Source: Opisthocomus hoazin (lineage: Eukaryota; Chordata; Aves; Opisthocomiformes; Opisthocomidae). Taken from it: a stretch of 64,000 bases of DNA. The stretch's first letter is position 1. Every line of letters starts with the position of its first letter. The notes beneath the pieces were generated by a model. That model saw only the letters and a list, made by a program, of their open reading frames with translations. It was not told where the DNA came from and did no database searches. The stretch lies in NCBI RefSeq assembly GCF_030867145.1, contig NC_134431.1, forward strand, positions 10,059,089-10,123,088. Direction: 5' to 3'. A program made the position numbers and the translations under genes. Below are positions 24,701 to 36,700 of this stretch, in pieces.

Positions 24701-27700
24701 GGGTTTCATGTTTGCTTATAGGTGCATGCCGGAGGAGTTCCTAGAAAAGGGCGAGTCCTCATTAAAGGAGTATATGACTTTTGCAATTTGCTTGGGAGTT
24801 TTTGAATCTGTCGCTTTTGTTTCCTTTTGTGACTGTTTTTCTCACTTGTTAGAGATGGATTTGAGCAATTTGATGAAAGCTAAGAGTAGTGAATGCTTAT
24901 ATTCATGGTCTTGTTCCGATTTAGAGGCATAGATTCCTTGGAGAGTTTAGCCTATGCGCACATGCAAGCTACTTTAAAAGCAGACTTTATAGATCATCCA
25001 CCTTGAGGTGTGTAGGAAAAGAGAAAGAGGGAGAGGGTATGTGTATGATTATTTTTGATTTATAAAATAAATTGGTCTAGAACTCAAGTGAAGGCAAAAT
25101 AATTGGTAAAATACCTGCAGGCTGTTAATTGTTATTTTGCTATAAATTTACTCTTTTTAGGTAAAGGTCTTGAAGAAAAGTACCAGTGGTTTACACCACG
25201 TAAACAGACTTGGAATATGTCAAGAATATGCACCATAATATAGCAAATAATTCCATACTGTTTATTTGTATATAAGGATATTAAATGGGAAAAGTCTAAT
25301 CCAATAAAGAGAAGTCCTGGTCGTCTTCGCAAGGAAAAATGTCAGAATTTGAAAAACTAGAATGTATCTGAAATAACAAGGAGGGGAAAAATATTTGTAA
25401 CTAAAGTGATTGTGCTAACGTTTTGACAGTAAAGGTAGTGACAGAACATTCCTAGAGATGCTGGCAGTAAACGTGCTGTAGCACCTAGACCATAATAAAA
25501 TAAGACCTTGGTAGTTCAGATATTTGGGGGGGGGGGGGGGGGGGGGGGGAGGTAAAAGATGCTATTCCTTTTGAACTTACCCATTGCATTTGAAATAGGT
25601 TTTAGAATATGATGATCAAGACTTTTGATTCCTGTACTCAATCTTGGGTTTGCCAATTTTTACCTGCGTTGTGCCTTCTGCTGAGGTATAGTATGGTTCC
25701 TCCAGTGCAGGTGGTGCCCCCACGTTTCTCGTGCAGTCAGACGCAGGGTGTATCTGCCTCACCCCTGCAGGAGCAGTGCCATCGTGGGGGCTCGGTTTTC
25801 GCAGACGTGGAGATTGCTCTATGTTACACCTCCACGCAGAGGTTGGAGACTGGCTGTAGTAATGGGATGGCGAGTGTGCTCTTCTGAAATGTTTGCAACT
25901 CGAACCTGAAATACGAGATCGACCCATAAGAGCAGTGTGAAATTTGATGGGACAGCGGGAGGAGTGAAAACCACAGACTAATTTTACTAATATTTATTTC
26001 TAAGATGGGAAGAGGCTGCTTTAAGGGGTGAAAAAAAAGAAAAAAATTCCTTCATGTTTTAATCTAACTTGTTAGTACCGGCCATTGGGGATGCTCAAAA
26101 CTAGTTTTAATCAATGAGAGCTCTCTAGCATATTTCTGCTGCTCCAATAAAATATTTAAATCATTTTTGTTACCTGGTTGCATAACTAGTATTGTGGCAT
26201 GATATAATTGGTGAAATTGTTGCTGTTTATCATAATATTTCCGATAGCATTGCTGGACACTTAGTCTTAAAATTTCTCTGTTGCTGTTACCGTGCCTCTT
26301 AGTTCATGTTGATCCCAACATCAGTGAAGACATTTTTGGAATCACAATCAAAATTTTACCTGGAGATACGTAGAAGTGCCTGTAGGTAAGCTTCACCTGG
26401 CACTGCTGTCCTCCTAGCAGGTGTAAGTTCTCAGAGATGTACACCATTTGATTTAAGGCAAGTTCCTGATAGTATGTGCTTCAGGTGAGAAAGAAACCTG
26501 TAGATGAAGCGCTTACAAGGGAGCATGTTAAGACAGGACTATGCCAGGGCCGAATTAGCCATCCTGTATTCACATTGGTCCCATTCTCAGAATCTTCATT
26601 TTTCCTGCCCTTTCTCTTATCTGATACTGTCTTAGTGCTTTTGGTACAAACGTCCAATCAGTATATGAAAATTGTATTTCATAAAGGTACTTCCATTTGG
26701 AAATCAGTTCATTTAACACTTCAGTTTGTTTTCTATAAGTCATTTTTTAAACCTATTGGCCCTTATTCCATTTGTTCTTTCCTGTAACGAGCACATGAAA
26801 ATATGAAGGTTTGCTAGCTTTTACACATACACCTTAAATGAGCTTCTTAAGTTTCCATTCTGTAGTACGTGTGCTGCATTTCTACACATTCACGTAAAAT
26901 GGCAGTAAAGGTTAGACTACTTAAAATTTTTGAGAGTTCAGTAAACTGGTTGGATGGATAAAATTCAATTTAATAGGATCTTTATTTTAAATAGAGTATG
27001 CTTCTTTTAGGTTAACGGAAAAGAACCAGATGATGAAAATCTCAATAAATCTGAAATAAGCCAAGTTTTTGAGATTGCACTTAAAAGGAACTTGCCTGTG
27101 AATTTTGAGGTATGTTTATTTTACAAGCTCTAGATTTGTTTTTGTTAGAACATTAAGGGTACACATTAAGTTGAGTATCTTCTAGATAACCCAGACAACT
27201 GACTTTTAACATATCTTGTTAGTTGTGAAAACACTTTTACCTGTGACAGTCACCCTGATTGTCTCGGAGTTTATATGGCAAAGTGAAGAAAAAAGAAAAA
27301 TCCACCTGTTCACAAATTCATGTGCTAAAATCATAACATGAGTGAACAGCTATGCTGTGGTTGTCTGTGCAATCTTTTTTCCAAGCTTTTTGAAAAAAAC
27401 AGTATTACAGTGAAGAAACAAAACACAACCCTACATTAATGGTTAGAACATTGAAGGGCAGAGTCGAGGCAAAAGAGTATAGCTCACTCTGAAAGACATT
27501 TATGGAAGTATTTGCTTAATTAAGCGCTGATGTGGACTACCCGCAAGTTGCAGAATCTCACGAATAGGTTTCTTTTCTTGCCATGAGGTGACCTCATGTG
27601 CATCTTACTTTCCTTTCCCTTTGGCCTGGCTGCTTGCTGCCTCTTTGCCCCTCCTTGATCGTTTCAGTTGTCGTAGTCAATACCTTCCATAGGAGCATCT

Positions 27701-30700
27701 CTGTTTCACTCAAATATTAATTTATCATGCTGCTTTCCTGAGCTGGCAGAGTAACATTTCAGTCAACTATCTGAATTATTATAGTAAGAAAACGCAATTG
27801 TGTGTAACTAAATTGCTTCTAAAACTGTTCTATGAAATTTTACATGAAGCTTGCAATTATTGCAGATTATCCCGAGTATCACTGGTAAGAATATACTGCC
27901 ACAGAAAGCCACTTGTGGGTGGAAGTTCTTAATTCGTTCTTTTTGACTTCATGGATATTTTGAAGTACAATGTGTTATGAATGGAGTTAAAAGACTAAAT
28001 CTTTAGTAGGCAGCTATCTCTCAAATGTCTCCAGAATTCTTGATTTCTGAACTAAAATGCTGGATCCTAAAGAACTGCTTTTTCTGTAATGTTCTGTTAC
28101 TGTAACATGATGTATTTAATGAGGTGATGTTAACTGTGGGGAAGTACACACTGATGAAATAGAACAATTATATTTTAATATTGAAATAGTAAGTCACTAG
28201 GTTAAATAAGATGGGCTAATGACTTTTATATATAAATACTGTTACTGCTTGCTGCACCTGATCTTTTTAAAGTATATGTTTGTTGGGGTGGGACTATGTT
28301 ATTAGAGTGAGTATGATTTACATCTCTACTTTCTGGATTGTATAAGAATCTAAAATCTCTTTATCCGTAGTTCTTGAGAGAAGCTTGCTATAAACAATGT
28401 GCCCTACCATTTTTAATAAGTGTTTATCACGCTTTCACTCAGTTTTTCCCTCTGAAACAGGTGACCAAGGAAAGTGGTCCTCCCCATATGAAGAGCTTTG
28501 TAACCAAGGTGTCAGTTGGAGAATTCATGGGTGAAGGTGAAGGAAAGAGCAAGAAGATCTCAAAGAAAAATGCTGCCATAGCAGTCCTAGAGGAACTGAA
28601 AAAATTGCCACCCCTGCCTACGGTTGAGAAAATGAAGCCACGAATCAAAAAGAAAACAAAATCAATAGTGAAGGTAAGAGGCAGATTGGAAACCTGACTG
28701 CTATAAATAATTATCAGATGAGAGGTGTTTCTGAGCTAATTATAAGCACTCTTCAACTGCTAAACATTTGTCAGCTGTCCAGTACTACAAATGAAATGAT
28801 ATTTTGCTCTCAATCTAAATGGGGTTCTGACACCACTTGTGCAACAGTTATCAGTATGTTCAGGATGAAAGAGAAACCCTGTAAAAGAATGAGTGGCACA
28901 TAAAAATCAAGCTCTGACTTTCAGGCCTTAGACTTTACACTTTAGGGTTTTACATGATTTTGCTTGTACAAATTCTCCTGCAAGCCTGTCCCTCCTAACA
29001 GAGCAGGATTAGAACTTGTAAAACTATTACCAGTGGTTATATGTGGTCAACTGTGACAGCAGAGCCAAATAAATTGAGTGTTTCTCTTTGGCTGTGACAG
29101 TGTTTCATTAAGCAACTTTTATTTCAGTGGTTTTAAATTCTAGAGATGAATGAAGTCAGTGGCAGGCTGCATTTTGTCTATTAAAGCAAACATTCACAAA
29201 TTTTGGCTTATTTCCTAAACATTGTTCTACATAGCTGCAAACAAGTCCAGAATATGGTCAAGGAATGAATCCCATTAGCAGACTTGCCCAGATACAGCAG
29301 GCCAAGAAAGAGAAGGAACCAGAGTACATGCTCATCACAGAACGTGGTCTTCCAAGGCGCAGGGAGTTTGTTATGCAGGTTTGTATGTTAATTTGAGAAA
29401 ATAGTTGCATGGCTGTGATGTCGTCTTTTTTTTTTTTTTTTGGCCTATGATAATCAGGTTGTCATGATGGTATACAAAGTTATGGGATTACAGCCAAATT
29501 TCTGTGACTAGTGTGCTACATTCAAGGAAGATAAAGGTTCAAGAAAAGTGATCTGAATCATGTTAAAAAAAATTGCAGCAGTCTATGTTGTAACTACCTA
29601 ATGTTTTAATTAACAGGAATATTAATAGTCTTGTTAAGAGATACTGAGCTTCTTGTGTTTGATAATATAGGATTTATGGCATGAACCTGGGTATCCTTCA
29701 TTTCCTCCTTCCTCTGAGTTTTTGTGTGTTGCTTTAGAGTGCAGGGCTTTCTGCACTCTGTGTTGCAAATCCCAGTAGCATAGTATTATTTTTAATACTG
29801 AGTATCTACTAGCCTCTAATAAGTAAGTGATTTTCCAGACCCCTCTCCTATCCTGACCAAGACAGGAAAGTTAGTTGGTTTTTCTCCCTGTCACTTCAGC
29901 TTGGAAAATTTATTCCTACTCTGATACCAGTTTTGAGCATTTAGGCAGCTGCAAAGGTGAGATGATGAAATATAGTTGTTTGTGTGACTTCTGTTTGGGT
30001 TTTTTTGTGCTTGGAGGCCAATGATCATTGATAATAAATGACACCTTGCTTAGGAGAAGGATCACTTGAACTATTTTGTGACTTATGGTGTGCTTGAGAT
30101 CATTTATAAGTTAATCCTCATGCTACTGTTTAAGAATTGATTTGGTTTTTTCTTCCTCTCTCGACCAGGTGAAAGTTGGTGTACACACAGCCGAAGGAAT
30201 GGGCACAAACAAAAAAGTTGCTAAACGCAACGCAGCTGAAAATATGTTGGAAATTTTAGGTTTCAAAGTCCCTCAACCTCAACCTCCAAAGCCAGCATTA
30301 AAGACAGAAGAGAAGGTAAGAGTCTTTAAGAATCAACCACTGTTTAATACTGCAGCAAAAGATGAGTTGAAGCAAGAGCAGCTTTGCAAGGCAGTAACAA
30401 TGTAGTAAATTCATGCTTTCTGCCTTAGCTAGGAAGCAGGTGTATTGAGGTGATTGTTCTCAAAATAATTTTAGATACCTTAAGGGTTCAGTTTTGCAAG
30501 TAAATCAAAGTCTCATCAGAAGGCTAAATGAATGTATTTCTTCTTTGTAGAGTGGCTTAGAACCTATGATAATTGGTGTATTGACCTTAGAAACTTGCAG
30601 ACGTGTAGGCTGTAGGACTGTGTGGTAGCAATAGTTTTGCATAGCCTTACCACCTACTGCAGTCCAAAGTTTGTGACAGGTCTCTGGTGGGTCTCTTAGC

Positions 30701-33700
30701 AGGGAAAAAGCCTTGCATTCTCCTGTTGATTCAGCAGATGTTACCAGGGAGTTCAAATAGCAAGTCTGGCTTTAGACACGTACATGCGCTCATTTGTGTC
30801 CAGTATGTTGTCCTCAGTAATACCAGTAACTAATCTTAGTTTAACTGGCTTTATTATGGTATCTAGTTCTCTGTATCTGTGTTCTTATTACTGCTTCACT
30901 GGTCTGTAGATAGTTTTAGTCATTCAGTGAATAAGAATCACTGAACTTGTCTTTTCTTGGTGGCTGTGTAATAACTGAGGTTTCTGAATAACAGATTTAC
31001 AGATTTTTCAGTAAAATTTTGACTAGGCAGATCACCTACATCTTGAAAACTTTAAAACTCGTGGGGAAAAAAAAGTTTAGAAAGGATATTGTGTGTTTGG
31101 CTTTTTTCTTTTTATTTTTAAGACACCAGTGAAGAAACCAGGTGATGGAAGAAAAGTAACCTTCTTTGAGCCAGGCTCTGAAGAGACTTCAACTAGTAAG
31201 TAACCTTACTGAAAGAAGCATGGTCCTGTTGGCATGGTGTGAGTGTGTGTGTGTGTGTGTGTAAGATATGTTTCTCAGTGCCTTCAGTAGTGTCATTTAA
31301 CACACTGTAATAGGTACAGGTGTGCTACTGCTGGCTTGCAAACTAAGTCTGCCCCTTGGGAGGGCTTTGTTCAAATCGCAAAGAGCTTATTCCTCCCAAG
31401 TCTTACAGTCTTCAGCTTACTTGGCCACCTGCTCGAGGAAGGGAGTAGATGGCTGGGCCAAAAGCGTGTGTGTGCTAATGGGTCAGTCGAGCACTTGGTG
31501 GAGGTGCAACTGCTGCTACCTGCAGTGTCTGGGCTTGTCTTGCTTTGGTCTGGGGCATCTTGGGACAGGCTTTAATCTGTGTCTAGCGCTTTCTAGGACA
31601 AGAATGAATGTTCAGGACCAAGCTTGGTTCTGATCCAGGGAGCAGACTCCTTCAACAAATAGTAGGAGTGAAGTGGGGGCAATTTCTGTGGGGGAGAAGG
31701 TAAGGGGAGGAGGAGAGATCAGCCTCTTTGGCTCAGCAGAACATTTGTCTGGTGTGCTGTCACAGTGAGGATGGGAACAGATTCCTTGGGAAAAGGGTTG
31801 GGGTTTCTGCCACCTGGGAATAACCTTCTGGATTTGGAAGAATAGTTGCAGGTTAGAAGACCGCCCCACAAATGTCACTCTAAGCCCAGGGCAGAGTAGC
31901 ACTGGGAGGGTGGTGCTGAATTTGTTGAGGCAGAGTTAGCTGTGTTAAGTTTGGCCGTATCACCTCACAGATGCTGAGGGAACAACTGCAATATGTTGAA
32001 GACTCTTCCTGGGATGAAGATGAGAAAGGGTGTCAGTACTAATCGAAATTGGTCTTCCCAAAGCAGAGTTGGAGAAGGGAGGAATGGCCTTCTAGTACAC
32101 AACAACCTCTTTGTCTGTGCTTGGTCTCTGACGACTGAGAGCAAGGAGCTGTGCCTGCATTTACTTCAGACAGTTGATGGTTATGGTGGTCAGATCCACA
32201 GGTGACTGGCTGGAGCAAAAATAAACCCCAAACCTGACCACTAAGTACACAGGCGCTGGCGTTCTCTAATGTGAACTGTTGGGAGGAGTCCTTAGGGGAA
32301 GTTTGTCACAAAGTATTTCAGTTCTGGGTAGTATGTTTGAGGTGCTTAATGGGTTTAAGTATAATTTTGTTGTTTAATTTATAAATAGTTGGAATTGACT
32401 TGGGCTTTACTAACCTTTTCTTGGCCCGTAAGATCTTAGGTAAACTTCCTGACTTCTTATTCAAACTGCCATCCCTGCTTTCTTCCATCCACAAATTTTG
32501 TCTTTCATCCTTAGACTTGAAACAGCTCAGTCGTGCTGAACTTTATTTATCACTTCTGCTATAATACTGACTCCTCTGTTTATTTCAGTGACACTGTCTT
32601 CCCCACCTTTCTTGAGCACACCTCTGTAATTTTCCTCTACAGTTCTGTGTATGTGTGTTCTCCACAAAAAGCTGTTCTTATCCCTCTTAAATTTAACTTA
32701 TGATATAATGTCAATAAATTGCTATCAATTGACCATGTTTGATATTTGCTGTAAATAGTCATTCTTTCTTCTTCATACTGTGCTAGCATTACATTTAACC
32801 TTACCTAACTGTTTACATTTTCATAATATACAGTTTAAGCTTTGTGGACTATCTGCCACTGTCTTTACAATATTTAACAGTGGCTCTGGCCATGCTGTGA
32901 TTTCATTATTCGCTCCTACAGTCTAAATGATTAAGTAAAAACTTTTGAAATCAAAAGATTTATCTAGAATGTGGTTGCTGGTGTCTGTAAGCTTGGCTAA
33001 CCTGGAGGAACTGCTCCCGGAGGTAGAGGAGCTCCTTTTGGCAGAAGCAGGTGTTGCACTGAATCATTCATTCCATAAGCAAACTCTGTCTTGATGATGC
33101 TGAATCTCTGACCCACCAAAGGCGAATCAAGCTCACTAAAAAAAAAAAGGTTCAAATTACTTTTGAAACACTAACAAACTTAAAGTGGCTTTTGATGCCT
33201 TTATATGCCTTCACGTCCCCGCAGAAGGCCTCAGAGAAACAGCTAGCATCTGTTCAGTATGTACCTCTCTCTTCTCAGGTAATAAAGAAGATGAGTTTAG
33301 GATGCCTTATCTCAGCCATCAGCAGCTTCCTGCGGGAATCCTTCCCATGGTCCCTGAGGTTGCACAGGCTGTCGGAGCCAACCAAGGACACCACACCAAA
33401 GAGTTCAACAGGGCAGCCCCAAATCCTGCCAAGGCTACAGTAACAGCAATGATTGCTAGAGAGCTATTGTACGGTGGTACTTCTCCTACTGCTGAGACCA
33501 TATTAAAGAATAACAACTCATCAGGCCACGTACCCCACGGACCACTCGCTAGGCCCTCAGAGCAGCTGGACTATCTTTCCAATGTTCAAGGAATCCAGGT
33601 AAATGTTCAGCTTTGCAAGATTTCTTCCAAAGCTATCTAAACTGCTCCAACCTGTTGTTTGTTCGAGAGCTTTTTAGTTCTGCTGGTGACTGATGTATTC

Positions 33701-36700
33701 TGAGGCTGCTTCTTAAGCTGAAATTCATGTAAATGTTTTACTTTACCTATGAAAAGTGCTGAATTTCACAGCTTTTTTTTAATTTAGTTTTCAAATGTGC
33801 ATTTCTATACTGCATCCTCAGCCTTAATTCAGCACTATTCTGAAGTCTTGGAAAAATAAAACTGAAAGTACCGTTTTCTGAAAATTGTCGTGATGTGGGA
33901 ACGTAGTATGAACTTGAACTTGGCTGATCTGAAATCAGTTTTTTTGAACAATCTTTCATACACTGACATTTGCTGTAAGCTGTACATTTTCTTCTGTTTG
34001 GTCCCTTTAATCAGAATTGCATGTAAGTTCCTATATTAATATGTTAAAGGAGCTCACTGGATTAAAAAGTATAATTAGGGAAAGTCTTAAATGCAGATGA
34101 TAGCTATGATCAGAATAAAGGTCCCAGCAACAATCATTATTAAGCAGCCACTTTTATTCAGAAAGCTTGCAGAGTTCTCACGATTACTAAAAAACATTGC
34201 AAGTGAAGTCCGACTTCAAAGTAAATGGTTCTACTGCCTGACAAAATCATCAAAAGTAAGGCTCAGCTTTGTATATGGGCAAATAATCTATAGCAATTGT
34301 GATATGTTTCCTGTACTTGGTTAACTGAAAAGAACTAAATCCTTCTCTTCTCTTCAGGTTGAATATAAAGACTTTCCAAAAAATAACAAGAACGAGTTTG
34401 TATCTCTTATAAACTGTTCCTCTCAGCCACCACTGATCAGTCATGGGATTGGAAAGGATGTAGAATCTTGCCACGATATGGTATGATGAACATTGCTGAA
34501 TGCTTGCTCTTTGGCCTTCAGTGAACTAAGGGATGCAGCGGATAGACCAAGGTTTCATATTACTGCTGGATAGCAATGAGTTAAATGCTGTACAATTCCC
34601 TGGCTAATTTTTGTCTAACGTTTCACAGGTTGCTGGAATAATTGATTAATAATATCAGAATCTATTCTAAATAACCTTTAAAATGCTTAATATGTGCTCA
34701 CAGTTTTGGTCTACGAAAAATGCATTTGCTTTATCTTGATATTATTTGCATGAGCACACATTAAAGAAAATGTCTTAAAAGGCTTAAAAGGAACTTTTAA
34801 AACATAAGAGCATATCAGCTTATTTTCTGGAACAGAATGGGCTGATACCTACTTCATTGGTAACGTGAACCCAGGTACTGCGGTTCCCAGACTTTCTTCT
34901 GGAATGGAATCCAAAATAGAAGAAATGCAGTTCACCATTAGATAGCAGGAGATACTCTAAATCTGTTCAGCTCCCTTTATAAAGATCTTTCATTAACAGT
35001 AGCTGAAATATTTCTTTGTGAGACAATGAGTCTTCTAGACTGTGAACTGTAAGGGACTTTGTCTATAAAAGACGTTACATATTGCTACCAATATGTACAC
35101 AGTCTACTGTAATTTGAAGAGAGTTGTGTTCTTTGGGTACCCAGTGATGGCCTGAGTACAGACTGCAGATTCAAGTAATAGTTTGCAGTATGTAAATACG
35201 CTTAGGAAAACCTGATCTTACTGATTTTTATACTAAAGAAATTTGCAATTATTTTCTAATGGCTGTAATTTGATACAGATTTCTTTGATCTTAGTCACTT
35301 CATTTTGGCATTTTCATACCCATCTCTACACCCTGCTGTATAGAGCCCCTGTAAGAGTTAAGCATGCGAGTCAGTGCGGTAGGTAGAAGGGAAAAGCACA
35401 GCCAGTTGGGAGCTGGAGCATTGCGAGTGGGCCAACATGAGAGCCTTCCTCTGTTCAGATATTCAGCTTGCACTAACGTGTGTGGCGTAACTAATCAGGG
35501 ATATTCTGAAAAGGTGCACCTGAAACTGATCTCAATAAAGTGAATTTTTTGTTCAGTTCTCAAAGGAGGTGACTGACTTTTGCATTAGCCATATCCCATT
35601 GACTCTTCTTTCAAACAGTCACGCGTGCCCTGTCAGCATTGTATTTTTGATTCCTGTGTAACTCCGTTTTCTTTTTCTTCAAAGGACTTTTTGGTTCTGT
35701 GTATTTTGAAGTCCTTTGTCTTAAGCTCTGGATGTTTCAGCCATTATTAATTTAGTATCTTTTTCCTTGATATTAATACCACTGTTGAATTAATTTTCCC
35801 CATTGCTAAAACAAATGCAATGGGAATCCCCTAGCCACAGCACCATTGTATTGTTTAACGTAGCAAGATAAACTTCTACACCATTGCATTTTTTTCACCA
35901 TAATTGTGCATCTTAAAAATTGTATTGCCAAAAATTAGAATATTTACTTTGTTTTAAGTGAGTCCCGCTTTCACTAAACCAGTGAAATGGACTCAGGTGG
36001 AATTGCTGAATGCTCTCTCTCTTCTTTAGGCTGCATTGAATATTTTAAAGTTGCTGTCTGAGTTGGACCAACAAACCACAGAGATGCCAAGAACAGGAAA
36101 TGGACCAATGTCTGTGTGAGTGTGACCCATTGACTTTCCCTTGCGTTAATGGAAACCTCTAACCCTATGATGTTCTGTAAACAAATAAAATGTGAGGGTT
36201 TTTTTCTTTGCCAGAAAAGTTAAAATCCCAAGGGCTGTTACCTCCTTCAGAAGGACGAGAGGGTAGGTTTTATGATCAAGCTTGTTATTTTTGTGTGTCA
36301 AATGCAAATTACTAAGCAGGGGCAAGTGGATAAAATGTAATGGCTGTGATCCCTCTGCTTAAACTATTTGTTTACGTGTATTTGTAAATAGTGTGACTTT
36401 TCAGTGTGTTTAAGTGTTAAAGCTGCTCCTCTCTTTCTAGAAAATCTTCTGTATGTAAAATGTAAACAATGTATAGGTTTCATAGCTTGCTTTCAGTAAA
36501 AACATGGAGGGGTTGCAAATTACTCCCTTTGACCAGAAAAAAGAAAAGGTTTAGCCTCTCATTTAGATAATAAGCTGTCCAAATGGTGGAATTAACAAGG
36601 TGCTAATTGGTTAAAAATGGGGGCCAGTTACATGGAAACAAATTGCTGTATGCACCTCAGATTCTTTGTATCCAATTTAGAAGCATCTTACTGGTGGCAA

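Noticed and set aside
29736-29759. 9-bp inverted repeat AGAGTGCAG/CTGCACTCT in STAU1 intron 10
   Set aside because: Short stems of this size are expected by chance in 64 kb, and there is no functional context.
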